Shown piece after piece: positions 1-11,864 of a stretch of 64,000 nt of DNA (its first letter is position 1; each line of letters opens with the position of its first letter). The notes beneath the pieces were generated by a model, which saw only the letters and a list, made by a program, of their open reading frames with translations, searched no databases and was not told the DNA's origin. The position numbers and the translations under genes are program-made. The stretch comes from Prorocentrum cordatum (lineage: Eukaryota > Sar > Dinophyceae > Prorocentrales > Prorocentraceae): contig CAUYUJ010003581.1 in the NCBI GenBank assembly GCA_963575745.1, positions 385,798 through 449,797 of the forward strand, written 5' to 3'.

Positions 1-189
1 TTTCGCCGCGTCGCCACCCGTTGCTGCCTCGTGGCCGCCCACTTGGGGTGCCCGCCGAGGTTTCGCTACATGCCTTGTGCAGCACAGCTTCCACCAGAGA
101 AATTGCACATCCACAATGCAGTGACTTACTGCTTGGGGTCCACGCTGGCAGGCCATTCCGAAGGAGTCTAGCGTTATCGCCTTCCTGGA

Positions 190-330
190 CTCCCCTTGCT
201 CCAAGACGGCCAGAAAGGACCCCAAGATCGCCCCAAGAGGCCCCCGGGAGGGCCCCCAGGTGGCTCAAGACGGATCCAGGACGCCCCAGGAACCCCCCAA
301 TACAGACCGACACGGCCTCAAGGCAGCCTC
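190..330 (+). repeat. CCCAAGA/GGCCCC degenerate short-unit array
   Basis: Repeated words such as CCAAGACGGCC, CCCCAAGATCGCC and CCCAAGAGGCC recur every 10-15 bases. The same word family fills 1535-2330, 13590-14185, 20990-22030 and 22320-22900. Confidence 0.6.
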
Positions 331-353
331 AAAAGAGCTCCAAGAAGGGGAGC

Positions 354-534
354 ACCTCCTCCTCCTCCTCCTCCTCCTCCTCAATTGGAGCCCTCTGCCT
401 CAGGATGACCCCCCGAGACCGCCACGGCGTCCCCGAGATGCCCCACAGCAGCCACAGGAGGAGGAGGAGGAAGAGGAGGAGGAGGAGGAGGAGGAGGAGG
501 AGGAGGAGGAGGAGGAGGAGGAGGAGGGGGAGGA
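354..534 (+). repeat. CCT then GGA trinucleotide runs
   Basis: There is a perfect (CCT)n run at 354-381 and a (GGA)n run at about 459-534. These create spurious Ser, Arg or Glu homopolymer ORFs and no gene is supported here. Confidence 0.9.
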
Positions 535-821
535 AATGAGGCGCCAAGAAGCCCCCGAGAGGCCGCCAAGACTCCCCCGCCTTCAAGAGGACGCCGTGAA
601 CATGTTTTCTTCTCGACGCCGTGAACCGGCTCCCTCCCGTACTCCCTCCCGCAGGAACCCACCCCGACCAACCTGGAATAAAAGGGAGGCCCCAGCGACG
701 AAACCCGACGGACTCCCTTGACCCGAAAAGGCCCCACGAGGTGGAGCTCGACACGGCCCCAGAACATTCAAAACCTTCCCGTCGTCCTCGTGCCCCTCCT
801 CCTTCTCGTTCTTACTCCCAC

Positions 822-963
<142 letters not shown>

Positions 964-1113
964 CATTTTACCCTTTTCCTCCTTATTCCTCAGTCTCTGG
1001 GTGTCGACTGAATGCGCAAGCCTCTTGGACTTTCGAGTGAGTTGGCATGTCTACTGAGACCCGTGAAACACAAGAAGAAGGACGGTGGAGACAATAGGAT
1101 TTACACGCCATGC

Positions 1114-1342
1114 TCAAGTACAAGTGAACGAATAGCAATACGTGTCGTCCCACGCCTGAGTACCCTCTGGTGACACCGCCTCGTTCGGGATCAGCTCGGC
1201 GTAGAAACCTCCAGGCAATGGGAAGTACCCCGTCCAGAGGGAGCCGCCACTATCAAACAGCATGTATCCAACGCCTGCATTCTCGTATCTCTGTCGCACT
1301 TCTTCGAAATAGGTCGCGTTAACGTTGGATCCACCAGCATGT
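1114..1342 (-). CDS. Probable terminal exon of the VOC-like gene
   Basis: This short minus-strand open stretch ends in TGA at 1114-1116 and encodes about 76 residues (HAGGSNVNATYFEEV... to ...YCYSFTCT) with unbiased, protein-like composition, unlike the repeats around it. A GTAG acceptor lies at 1343-1346, and the sequence upstream of it closely matches the sequence upstream of the EF-hand exon at 20.84 kb. I infer that it is the last exon of the gene whose first exon is 2635-3893: the upstream exon ends ...WGDNHYT, and the segment FDSGGSLWTGYFPLPGGFYAEL looks like the closing strands of a VOC module. The joining phase is compatible, but the exact donor is unresolved. Confidence 0.45.
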
Positions 1343-1534
1343 CTACACGGAGCGGGCGTGTTAGAATGCTTCTCTGCTGTCTGGAAGGTTCAATCAGGTT
1401 TTCCAGGGCCGACCCCTCCTTTGGCAGCACGCGTGGTTCGAACACCTGCCTCTCTGGAGTTGCTCTCCAACGATCTTTTCGGCCTTCAGGCGGCCACGAT
1501 GAGCTCCACGATAGCGTCCAAGACAGCCAATATG

Positions 1535-2330
1535 ACGCCAGAATTGCCCAAGACAGCTCAAGAGGTCCCCAAGACTGCCCAACAGTTTCCCAGGACAGCC
1601 AAATAAGGCTCCAAGAGATCCTCCAGGAGAGCCCGAGGAACCAAACAACGTTGAGTATCCTTCTTCTTCTTCTTCTTCTTTTTCTTCTTTATATTGGGTT
1701 TACTTAATCAATTATATACTTAGGTTCTCGCCTGTTTCGGTTTCCAATCGCCCAAGATGGCCCAACAGTCCCCCCAGGCAGCTCCAAAGCAACCCATGAG
1801 GCCCTCAAAGAGTGCCCCAAATCGGCCAAAGAGGACCCTACGATCGCCAAAGAGCCTCCCAAGAGGGCCCCAAGACGGCGCTAAAGCGCCCCAAGAGGGC
1901 ACCAAGACGTCCCAGAGATGGAGATGCCCCGAAAACGACCGCCGCAAACGAAGATCCCTCCTACAGACGACTCAGGAGGCACCAATATGCCCTAAGGAGG
2001 CCCCCGGTGAAGCGAGCGACATTGATGCTCCTACGGTGTTGCAGTGATTCTGAAGTTCTCGCCTGTGCGGGTTTCCAACCGTTCAGGGCGGCCCAGGAGG
2101 CCTCCAATCTGGCTCCGAGACAGCCTGTGAGGCACCCCAACGAAGACCCCAAGTAGCCTGAGAAGACCCAGGATCGTCCAAGAGCCTCCCACGACGGCCT
2201 CCGACGGCGTCAGACGGGCCAAGAGCGCCCTGAGGCTGCCCAAGGTGCACCAATAGTCCCCCGAGAGGCCCCCAAGACGCCCCCAAAGGGCACCCAGCAA
2301 GCTCCCAGGAAGCCGCCAAAGAGATCCTAA
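1535..2330 (+). repeat. CCCAAGA-type repeat array inside intron
   Basis: The degenerate 10-15-base words (CCCAAGACNGCCC, CCAAGAGGCC) fill the interior of the proposed intron of the VOC-like gene, interrupted by a CTT run. The same array type fills the channel-gene intron. Confidence 0.6.
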
Positions 2331-2414
2331 GAGGCCTTCTCTTCCTTGTCTTCCTTGTCTTCATTTTCTTCCTCTTCCACCTCCTCCTCCCCGTCCCCCT
2401 CCCTACCGCGCGGA

Positions 2415-2630
2415 CGAAGACGAGGTCGAGTTCCTGACCCGCCTCGGTTCAGACCACTCACTGAACTGCAGCGGGGCGTGAACTCGACCTCCCCCGAAGA
2501 CGAGGTCGAATTCACGACCCGTCCCAGGTCTGACCGCTTGTCAAACTTACGCTGCTCCTTCACCCTACCTCCTTCCTGCTGCGGTTTTGCACAGGCACGG
2601 TGGCGGGGCTTGCCGAAGGCCGCTGGATAT
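2415..2630 (-). repeat. Dispersed ~200-bp repeat, copy 1
   Basis: It shares with 22040-22200 a GAGGTYGARTTYNNGACCC block followed by a block containing GGCACGGTGGCGGGG and TTGCCG. In this copy it lies directly against the end of the VOC-like coding exon, so it probably marks the 5' end of the intron. Confidence 0.6.
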
Positions 2631-2634
2631 TGTA

Positions 2635-3893
2635 TAATGGTTGTCCCCCCAGACTGGCCAGCAAGACTTGTAGGACCGCATGAACTCACTGTTAATGTGC
2701 TCAAGCTTGGCCTCCAACCACGCCGTGGTGTGATCTGCGGTTGCTGCCTGGTTTGACCTGCTCCAGTACATCACCTGCACGCGGACCTTCTCATGAAACG
2801 TTACTCCGACCTGGTGCCAGAAGGACACGAAACTGACGCCACTGCCTGCATCATGCATCTCATGCTCGGGATCCAAGCCAAACATGCTTTTATAGTGTGC
2901 CTTCACGACGTTGAGGTCGCGATGGGTGCGACTGACATGAAGCTGCACGGGGCCCTTTGATCTTTGCAACCATTCGATCTCCTCCTGGCGAAAGACGTGC
3001 CGAGGCATTGGGAATTCTGTCACAGGCAGGCTGGCACTCGACGGCGCAACAGCCGAGACAATCTCGAAGACCTCTTGCGTGTTGTTCACATGAGATATCA
3101 GCGAATAGAACAACCGCTCGCCCACAGCGGAAGGCCACCGCAAGGCCAGAAAGGGATACGAGTAATCATTGAATCGTTCAACGTAGGAATCGATGTCATT
3201 ATCATAAAGGCCAGCATGTATGTCCATCCATGGGGAATACTCCTTCAAGTCGCCCAACCCCTGCTGGAAGAGGTCTTCGACTTCGCTGACCGTGAGGCCA
3301 CCAACCTCCCTGTCGTAACCGCTGCCCCCGGCCCAGACGCCATGGAAGCTGAAATGGGACATCTCCTTGACGTATGTGTCCTCGTCTGCTTGGTATCTAG
3401 TCACGGTGGAGTCCATGCGGACCCTGGCTGCCTTGCCGCACGCGATAGAAAGGGGGTCAAAGTCCAGATCAGGTACCCAATCGCCGTGGCGCTCATCTCC
3501 GTGCCCTGTCGCAATCGCGCTGTCGAGGGCGCTCTCCAAGCCAGTGGACTCCATCGGCTCGTTCTCTTCCGTCTCGGGGTACGTGGGCAGGAACCGCTGC
3601 TTCCACTGCATGCTGTTGCCGATGCGCCCGCTGCTGACGGCGAAGGTGCTCTTGACCATTGACATGTCCGCCTCCACCACGAGCCTGCCGCCCAGGGCCG
3701 CCCCCGTGAGCAGCCCCCGCGCGGCCAGGCCGCCCGCGGCCCCGGCGCGGTGCTGCAGCAGCTCCACCCGCTGGGCCTCCGCGCAGGCACTGCTCTCCTC
3801 CTCCAGCGCGGCCTCGCGCAGGGCCGGGGAGCCCGCGCCCACGACCACGGGCAGCAGCAGCAGCCGCAGCGAAGCGGGCACCGGGGTCGGCAT
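2635..3893 (-). CDS. Predicted secreted/targeted VOC-like (glyoxalase-fold) protein, first exon
   Basis: The start is chosen at the Met codon 3891-3893 (MPTPVPASLRLLLLPVVVGA), because it opens a hydrophobic signal-like leader; upstream the frame stays open only through a minisatellite. About 418 residues follow. The middle (YSPWMDIHAGLYDND...YVERFNDYSYPFLALRW...FYSLISHVNNTQEVFEIVS) and the later part (QLHVSRTHRDLNVVKAHYKSMFGL) resemble paired VOC-type modules that start with HxG or HVxR and carry a YK-x-FGL turn. Metal ligands cannot be assigned with confidence. Real coding appears to stop around 2635, where sequence shared with the channel-gene intron begins; the frame runs on to a stop at 2565, which is probably intronic. 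The function is unknown; a lyase or dioxygenase-like role is only a fold-based guess. Confidence 0.6.
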
Positions 3894-4379
3894 GCCGTCG
3901 GCCGGACGGCGCCCGCCTCCCAGGACGCCCAGACAGGGTCGGACTGGAGAGCGGCCTTGAGCCACAGCGGCCCAACGCCGGCCGCTCCTCGAAGACCAGC
4001 GCCACGTGGTGTGCGTACGGCTTCGAGGGTGCGGGCTCGCTTCCTCCTGCTCCCCCTGCGCCTTCCCCAGAGGCCAGGACACGGTACGCTGACGTGCAGA
4101 CATGATGATGCCTCTGGGCATCTCACATCTCTCTGCCCAAAGAGAAGTCCAAATTTCTGCGATGAACGACTTCAAACTCGCGCTCCTACTTTGTACAAGC
4201 TTCTGTGAGCTGGTTGCAGAAACGCGCGCCAAATAAACCACCATCGTGACCCAAGAAATCGGCTCGCCAAGACAAAGACAACACGTGCCGAATAATGCCA
4301 AACCGTCATGTCTGCCAGCGAGGACGAAAAACCGTGCGCTGTCGCGCTTTCGAAGAGTAGGCCATGTGGTGTAGCGGCA

Positions 4380-5745
4380 GCGAGGCGGCAACGGGCTGCA
4401 ACGAGGCGGCAACAGGCTAAAACGTTGCGAATCCCCGGCGCACCCCCGCAGGCGGCCACGAGCGGCAACATGGCGAATCCTCGGCATCCCCCCACAGGCG
4501 GCACCGAGGCGGCAACGGGCTGCAACGGGCGGCAACGTGGCACGGCAACGAGGCGGCAACGTGGCGAATCCTCGGCATACCCAGGCATGCGGCAACGGGC
4601 TGCAGCGGGCGGCAACGTGGCGAAGCCTTCGCATACCCCCACAAGCGGCAGCGGGCCAGAACGTGGCGAACTCTCGGCATATCCCCACAGGCGGCACCGA
4701 GGCAGCAACGGGCGGGAACGTGGCGAATCCTCGGCATGTCCCCACAGGCGGCAACGGGCGGCAACGTGGCGAACCCTTGGCATTGCCAGGCATGCGGTAA
4801 CGGGCTGCAGCGGGCGGCAACGTGGCGAACCCTTGGCATACCCTGAGAAGTGGCAGCTTACGGCATCGTGGCGAATCCTCGGCATACCCTACACAGCGCA
4901 CGAGGCGGCAACGGGCAATAACGTGGCGAATCCCCGGCATTCCCCTACAGGCGGCACCAGGCGGCAGCGTGGCGAATCTTCGACATACCCCCACGGACGG
5001 CCACGGGCGGAAGCGTGACGAATCCTTGGCATACCCACGCAAGCGGCAACGGGGGCGGCAAATGGCCGAATCCGTGGCATCCCCGCAGGCGGCAATGGCC
5101 GACAACGGGCGGCAACGGGCTTGACGTTGCGAGTCCCCTGGACACCCCCACAGGCAGCCACGGGCCAGAACGTGGTGAATCCTGTGGGCACCCCCACAGG
5201 CGGCAGCGGGCGACAACTGGCCGGAGCGTGGCGAATCCTCGGCATACCCCCTCACAGGCGGCAACAAGGCTGCAACGGGCGGCAACGTGGCGAATCCTCG
5301 GCATACCCCTGCAGGCGGCAAGGGGCGGAAACGTGGCGAATCCTCGACAGATCCCCCCCTACAGGCGGCAACGAGGCGGCAAGGGGCGGCCACGGGCGGA
5401 AGCGTGGCGAATCCTCGACATACGCCTACAAGGCGGCAACGGGCGGAAGCATGGCGAATCCTCGGCAGGCATACTCACACAGGCGGCATCGGGCGGCAAC
5501 GTGGCGAATCCTTGGCATACCCGCAGGCGGCAACGGCCCGCAACGGGCGACGACAGGCTGGAACATGGCGAATCCTCGGGACCCCCCAACGGGCCAGAAC
5601 GTGGTGAACCGTCTGGGAACCCCGAAAGGCGGCAACTGGCCGGAGCGTGGCGACTCCTCTGGGCACCCCTCCACAAGCGGCAACGGTGGGCGACAACGGG
5701 CCAGAACGTGGCGAATGCTAGGGACACCCATCCAATCCCGTAGAG
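4380..5745 (+). repeat. Minisatellite of CGGCAACGTGGCGAATCC words
   Basis: Tandem, degenerate units of roughly 50-65 bases share GGCGGCAACG, GTGGCGAATCCTCGGCAT and ACCCCCACAGGCGGCA. All six frames are open for long distances because the unit lacks stops, so the long ORFs here are not evidence of a gene. It lies upstream of the VOC-like start codon. Confidence 0.85.
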
Positions 5746-7030
5746 GTGCAGGCAAGAACCCCTAAGTGCAAGCACTGTTTGGGAAATATACGCCTGGTGC
5801 GTTTTGTGATATTGCATGCACAATGGGAAAAACTCTCGTCCAACAGAGCAGGGCGCTATTGCATCCAATATCGGTGTTGTACAAAATTCTGAGATTGATT
5901 TCGACATCCACACCTAAATTGCAACGAAGAGCGTCCGTGTATGGTCCTTATGCTTTCGCAGTCGAGCGCATGTCGGAGCTAGACTGAGCATTATTGCTGC
6001 CGCAGGCCCATCATTGAAAAGCCCCCGTGGCTTCTGGAATTTCGTGTCGCAGGTCCACTGATATCTTGCCTACAGCCTCAACCGCACAAAGTTCGCAAGC
6101 GTCTGGGAGGGGTTAGTCAAACCATCCTCGAGGGGGCATGGCGACTCCAATTCCCGACTCTGTGGGACTCTCGACCAGACAAGAATGCGGGCCAAACTCG
6201 GGGAAATCAGATGGGAGGGGCGTCCATTCTCGACAAGGGCGCGTCCGGATGTACGGTCGGGAGCTTTTGCATAGCCGTGTCGCGGCGGCGGACCCAGCGA
6301 CATGCTATGACGGCTAGCGTGTCGCTCCGCTCCGCGGGGCGGGAGGCTCGGAAAGGGCTCGGGACTCTGACGCTAGAGGATCGAAGACGAGGATAACGTA
6401 TCGCGCCGCAACGTGGTCAGCCAGAACAAGCAGGGCGACACGCTATAAGAAAGTTCCCAGCTGTAAGATGGGGGGGGGGGGTCGCCCATCCTCGACAAGA
6501 GGGCGCGTCCGAGCACAACCCCTCCAGGGGTGCACCCCAGAGCTCCCCCCCCCCAGAGCCTTCCGAGAACCTCCTCGAGCTTCGATCCTGGTACGCTGGT
6601 TCTCGCGAGGAGGAGCTGGTGACCTCCCTGGTGGTGATCCCGCCGTTTTTTTTGTTTTTTTTTTGTTTTTTTTCTTTTCTCTCCTCTTCTGGGCCATAAC
6701 GTGGATTGTGCCGCCCCCCTTCCTGCTCCCCCTAACCCCTATAACTTAACGCTCCCCCTCGAGCGCGTCCCCGGCACTGCCGCAATGCGACCTATACCAC
6801 AGTCTGTCACGGTTGGGGGCGGTGGCGGTACATTATGCCCCCTATCCCTCCCCCCCCTACGCCCATGACGAATCTGATCTACCTTTGTTGTGTGATCGTC
6901 GACTCCTGAAACCAAGCGGCATGACTGCCTATGCTAGACATGCGTGGACAACTCTCTGGGCCACGTCTACATCGCAGAGAAGGGGCGGCTGGGAAAAGGC
7001 ATGCCACTCCTTGTAAAGGAACCAAAAACC
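5746..7030. other. No gene seen
   Basis: Mixed-composition sequence with no convincing coding. A related ~40-base word (GATGG...CTCGACAAG followed by GGGCGCGTCCG) occurs twice, near 6210-6250 and 6465-6515. An oligo-T tract with G interruptions lies at about 6648-6680. Confidence 0.5.
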
Positions 7031-7032
7031 AC

Positions 7033-7194
7033 ATAAACATAAACTTTTGGAAGTCCGCGCGGATTTCTTGGATCCGCGCCGGACCCCCCTTCCTGGGCCG
7101 TGGAGCGCGCCAGGGGCGGCGCCAGGGGCGCCGCTGGGGGGGCCCAGCGCGGATCCAAGACATCCGCGCGGAGCGCCGACAGTTTAGGTTTATG
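7033..7194. repeat. Palindromic (foldback) element
   Basis: The left arm (7033-7087) and right arm (7136-7194) are inverted copies of about 55-59 bases. Both contain CCGCGCGGAT, CTTGGATCCGCGC and a CATAAAC end. The GC-rich spacer is about 48 bases. A diverged relative (CTCTTGGATCGGCGC) lies near 27060-27190. It resembles a foldback or MITE-type element. Confidence 0.7.
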
Positions 7195-7769
7195 GCGTTT
7201 TTTCCTCTTCGATCCTGGACACGACCTTGCCCCGGTTTGTGGCCGCCGCGATCGCCGCGGCGACCTCCCAGACCGACCTGGAGGTCTGGCTCGGGGCCGG
7301 ATACCACGCAGCGCGCATCTGCCCTCTCCTGGCCGAGAGGCTCCACGACGCCCCGGGAGACGCCAGGTGCGGCACGGTGCACACGAGTCGTCCGCGGACA
7401 TTGGGGCCCTATCGGCGATCAATGGGCGATTGGGGGTCGATGCGTCCCCTTCCCCGATCGAGTCGTCCCATCGATGTCGCGCAACTCGCCGTCGCTCGGA
7501 CACCCACTCCTCGTGCAGTCGCTTCGGCTCCGTGCGCGCTCTCGCAAGATGCCCCCGAGAGGCTCCTCGAGGGCCCTCGCCGAGAAACACATGCGCAAAC
7601 CCGAGCGATGCAAAGACGACCCTTGGCACTGCCCGAGGCCGCGGGCAAAGGCCGGCCGCGAGGCGGCGGCGCGTGGCCGCGGGGCGCCCCCGCGGCAGCC
7701 TTGGTGCTCTCGGTCAGCATGCGCCCCAAGGCCCCCAGCACTGCTGCCTGCGGCCGCGGTCGCGAGGGC

Positions 7770-7841
7770 CGGGGTGGGGAGGGAGGGAGGGAGGAGGGAG
7801 GAGGATGAGGAGGAAGAGGAGGAAGAGGAGTAAGAGGAGGC

Positions 7842-7874
<33 letters not shown>

Positions 7875-8043
7875 GAGGAGGAGGAAGAGGAGGAGGAGGA
7901 GGAGGAGGAGGAGGAGGAGAGAGGGAGAGCGGGAGGGGATGGAGATGGTAGGGGGAGATCTAGGGAAGGAGGAGGAGAGGAGCAGGAGGAGGCGGAGGAG
8001 GAGGAGGAGGAGGAGGAGGAGGAGGAGGAGGAGGAGGAGGAGG
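7770..8043 (+). repeat. GGA trinucleotide microsatellite
   Basis: A long (GGA)n array with a few interruptions around 7925-7985. Confidence 0.9.
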
Positions 8044-8228
8044 CCAAGAACCGCATCGGCCGCCCGCGCCAACATCGCCGGCAGGGCGGGCCCGCCAGCG
8101 GGGAGGGCGAGGCGTGCGCCGCTGCGGTGGCCTGGCGGACCCTCGCAGCCGGACCTCTCGCGGGCTGCGCACCGAGGTGCGCTCCCACACGTTCCGCGTC
8201 GGGCATCTGCGCACAGCCGCCCTGCCTA

Positions 8229-8418
8229 GGCGGCGAGCCGGGGGGGGGGGGGGAACGAGAAGGGGCGGGCCTCCTCAGAAGGCTCGGAAGTCCCCTGGAC
8301 TTCTTTGAGAGGTCTTCAGAGCCTTCCCCGAGGACGCAGAGAACTCCTCAGAAGTCGCCCCGCTGCCCCCCTGAGAAGGCCTTCTCCTTCTCACTTCCCC
8401 CCCCCCTCGCTCGCCGCC
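8229..8418. mobile_element. MITE-like palindrome GGCGGCGAG, copy 1
   Basis: The element begins GGCGGCGAGCC and ends TCGCTCGCCGCC. Subterminal GAGAAGGGGCGGGCC is opposite GGCCTTCTCCTTCTC, so it folds back over most of its 190 bases. Homologous copies are at 9210-9506 and 14411-14608. No coding capacity. Confidence 0.65.
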
Positions 8419-9209
8419 GACTGTCTCCATGGGGGTCGCGGCCGAAGGGTCCGGATCGCGAGGCCGACCGCGGATCTCGGGATGCCCCGGCTCCGGCTCC
8501 GCCGCACTTCGGTTGAGTTTCTGGTTGGAAGCTGTGTCGGACATGCGCCCCAGGCGATGCGAAGAGGCAGGGGAGAAATCTCCGCCTCCGAAGAACAAGG
8601 CTGATATCGCTGCAAAACTACAGCGGAAACAACGATTGCAAAGTAGGGCGGATATTCACATCACAGGAACTAGACACATAGGCATTTCCACCCTACGCCC
8701 TACAGCCAAAACTGATAGCCAGGATGCACGATAAGGGTGCGAGGGCCTTGGACGCCCTGGTCGAAGCTTTCCGAACGGGGCTCGCATCGAGAGGGCTCAG
8801 GGATGGACTGAGGAGGCAAGGAGGCAAGGGTACCCCTTGGGGAAGGCTACCCGCCCCTGCAGTCGACTCCGAATGTGCCTGGGAACGCGCCCAACCAGCA
8901 CGGCGGAGCCGCAGCCGGGGGGAGGGGGGAGCGAGCGGAGACGAACGGGGCCCCCGCGCCTCTTACAAACCAACGTCAAGCTTGCTCGGGCTCACGCCAG
9001 ATGCCTCAAAGACGCTTCACAAACCAATGTCACAGGTTCCAAACTGGCTGATCCACCTTGCTTGTGCCATCCCCGTGGCACCTCAGCGCCGCCCCTTTGT
9101 GGCACGAGACGGCGCGCTCCTACCAGCCAGCGTTTGCGCTCGGTGTGTGCGTGCGTCCTGGCCGTGGGACGATGCTCGGCTGCGCTCAGGCGCGGCCCCA
9201 GGCAAGATT
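8419..9209. other. No gene seen
   Basis: GC-rich sequence between two palindrome copies. Open frames are short and lack protein-like composition. Confidence 0.4.
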
Positions 9210-9506
9210 GGCGGCGAGCGAGGGGGGGAAGTGCGAAGGAGAAGGCCGTCTCAGAGGGCTCGGAAGTCCCTCGGCCTTCTGAGACGTCGTTCAAGCCTCC
9301 CCGGAAGGCACGACAAACCTCTCAAGGGCCAGAGGCCTTCTGAGAGGCCCCGCCGCCTTGCGAGAAGGCCTTCTCCTTCTCCCTTCCCCCATCCTCCTCC
9401 TCCCTCCTCCTCCTCCTCCTCCTCCCTCCTCCTCCCTCCTCCTCCCTCCTCCTCCCTCCTCCTCCTCCTCCTCCCTCCTCCTCCTCCCTCCCCCTCGCTC
9501 GCCGCC
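9210..9506. mobile_element. MITE-like palindrome GGCGGCGAG, copy 2 with CCT expansion
   Basis: It has the same ends as copy 1 (GGCGGCGAGCGAGGGGGG and CCCCCTCGCTCGCCGCC) and the AGAAGGCCTTCTCCTTCTC block. It is longer because a (CCT)n array at about 9395-9490 expanded inside the right arm. Confidence 0.65.
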
Positions 9507-9599
9507 GACAAGAGTGGCCTCTGGTGCGCGGCCGCCGGGGGGCGCGAGGGGGGGCCAAGACTGGAGCGCGCGGGCCGCTGCCGTCGCACCGCGCTCCGC

Positions 9600-9830
9600 G
9601 CGTGCGAACCATGCCACTGGGGCCTTTGGTGGAGCCTCCTATGGGGCCACGAAGCGTGTGAGTGGTGTGCCAAGGTGTGGGGGATGACGGGAGGAGGGAG
9701 GAGGGGGAGGAGAAGAGAAGGAGGAGAGGAGAGGAGGGACGCAGAAACTGTTTCTTCAAATCGAGGACCCAACATCACAAGATGGTTGGGACAAATCTGG
9801 TGTTCCAGGCGGTTTCGCTTCAGACATCCT
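9600..9830 (+). repeat. Dispersed repeat flanking a GGA run, copy 1
   Basis: The segments GAGTGGTGTGC (near 9660) and the block TTCTTCAAA...ACAAGATGGTTGGGACAAAT (near 9750-9800) have counterparts in the same order at about 16925 and 17380-17430. The simple repeat between them is GGA here and GAT there. Confidence 0.5.
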
Positions 9831-11345
9831 CACAAGTCTTGTTTCTGAGTTGTCTGGGATTGGCCGTCTCGCTTGAGACATCCTCGAAAATCTGGGCTCG
9901 GGACGCCGCGCGCTCCGGGCCGTTTCGCCTGAGACATCCTCGAAAGTCTGAGCTCCGAGAAGCCGCGCGCGAGGTGGTCTGGGCCGTTTCGCCTGAGACA
10001 TCCTCGCAACTGAGGGCTCCGAGATGCCGCGCGACAGGTGGTCCGGCCCGTTTCGCCTGAGACATCCTCGCAACTCTTAAAGCCCTGAGGCGCCGCGCGA
10101 GAGGTCTTCCAGCCCGTTTCGCCTGAGACATCCTCACAATTCGGGGCTCCGAGATGCCGCGCGCGAGGTGTTGCAGCCCGTTTCGCCTGAGATATTCATG
10201 CAACTCTGAGCTCCGAGAAGCCGCGCGCGAGGTGGTCTGGCCCTCTTCGCCCGAGACATCCTCGCAACTCGGGGCTCCGAGCTGCCGCGCGAGAGGTGGT
10301 TCAGCACGTTTCGCCTGAGACATTCTCGCGCCTCTGAGCTCTGAAGTGCCGCGCGCACGGTGGTCCAGCCCGTTTCGCCTGAGACATCCTCGCAACTCTG
10401 GCCTCCGAGATGCCGCGCGCGAGGTGGTCTGGCCCTGAAACATCCTCGCAACTGGGAGCTTCGAGAAGCCGCGCGCGAGGTGGTCCGGCCCGTTTCGTCT
10501 GAGAGATCCTCGCAACTGGGGGCTCCGAGAAGCCGCGCGAGAGGTGGTCCAGGCTGTTTCGCCTGAGACATCCTCGCAACTGAAGGTTCCGAGCTGCCGC
10601 GCGAGAGGTGTTTCAGCACGTTTCGCCTGAGACATTCTCGCGCCTCTGAGCTCTGAAGTGCCGCGCGCACGGTGGTCCAGCCCGTTTCGCCTGAGACATC
10701 CTCGCAACTCTGGCCTCCGAGATGCCGCGCGCGAGGTGGTCTGGCCCTGAAACATCCTCGCAACTGGGAGCTTCGAGAAGCCGCGCGCGAGGTGGTCCGG
10801 CCCGTTTCGTCTGAAAGATCCTCGCAACTGGGGGCTCCGAGAAGCCGCGCGAGAGGTGGTCCAGGCCGTTTCGCCTGAGACATCCTCGCAACTGAAGGTT
10901 CCGAGATGCCGCGCGCGAGGTGGTCTGGCCCGCTTCGCCTGAGACATCCTGGCAACTCGGCGCTCCGAGCTGCCGCGCGAGAGGTGGTCCAGCCCGTTTC
11001 ACCTGAGACATCTTCGCGACTCAGGGCTCAGAGACGCCGCGCGCGAGGTGGTCCGGCGCGTTTCGCTTGAGACATCCTCACAACTCTAGCTCTGAGTTGC
11101 CGCGCGAGAAGTCGTCTGGCGCCTTTCGCTTGAAACATTCGCGCCGCACCCCTCACCTCCGAAATGCTGAGTGAAAGGTGATCCAGCTCGTTTCGCCTGA
11201 GACATCCTTGCAACTCTCAGCTCTGAGAAAATATGCGCAAAAGGGTGTGTAGCCCGTTTCGCTTGAAATATCCTTGCAATTCGGAGCTCCCTGATGCTGC
11301 GGGCGACGTGGTCTGGACCGTTTCGCCTGAGACACCCTAGAAACT
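9800..11345 (+). repeat. ~78-bp tandem satellite
   Basis: Units contain CGTTTCGCCTGAGACATCCT, CGCAACT, GGCTCCGAGA, GCCGCGCGCGAGGTGGTC. The units at about 10310-10610 and 10622-10922 are near-identical over 312 bases, a four-unit higher-order repeat. The same family appears in reverse orientation at 47280-47760 and as single words near 11900, 17985, 18095 and 24430. Confidence 0.85.
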
Positions 11346-11469
11346 CTCGGCTCCGAGAGGGAGGAGAAAGCAGGGAGGAGTGGTCAGACCCAAACGAACC
11401 ATTTGATTACACTTCTGTTACTTCTGTTGTCAAATTGTGCCCTGGGGGGATCTGGGCGCCGCCTGAACC

Positions 11470-11645
11470 ACCACCATCATCAGCATCATCATCAGCATCA
11501 TCAACAGCATCAGCAGCATCAGCATCATCAGCATCAGCATCATCAGCATCATCAGCATCAGCATCAGCATCAGCATCAGCATCAGCATCAGCATCAGCAT
11601 CAGCATCAGCATCATCATCAGCATCAGCATCAGCATCAGCATCAG

Positions 11646-11736
<91 letters not shown>

Positions 11737-11862
11737 GTCATCGTCATCGTCATGGTCATTGGGATCGTCATTGTCATCGTCATCGTCCTTGTCCTCGCCG
11801 TCGCTCTCGACGTCGTCCTCGTCCTCGTCCTCGTCGTCGTCGTCGTCGTTATCGTCCCTGTT
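11470..11862 (+). repeat. CAT/CAG/CGT trinucleotide microsatellite
   Basis: Alternating CATCAG hexamers pass into pure (CAT)n and then CGT-rich sequence. The poly-Ser, poly-His and poly-Asp frames are not genes. Confidence 0.9.
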
Positions 11863-11864
11863 GC

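Larger units (their letters stand above)
1343..2634 (-). other. Intron with introner-like ends
   Basis: This 1.3-kb segment separates the two VOC-like exons. Its 5' end (minus strand, about 2420-2625) is homologous to sequence at the start and in the middle of the channel-gene intron, and its last ~45 bases (1343-1388) match the end of that intron. The interior is degenerate CCCAAGANGGCC-type repeats plus a short CTT run at about 1660-1690. No GT-AG pair is obvious at the 5' edge. Confidence 0.5.

Noticed and set aside
1430-1450. Possible tRNA T-arm (GTTCGAAC)
   Set aside because: No matching acceptor stem, D-arm or anticodon arm could be formed around it.
4172-5743. Long open frames on both strands over the minisatellite
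   Set aside because: The repeat unit lacks stop codons in most frames; translations are simple repeats (CRGFATLPPVAA-like) with no domain.
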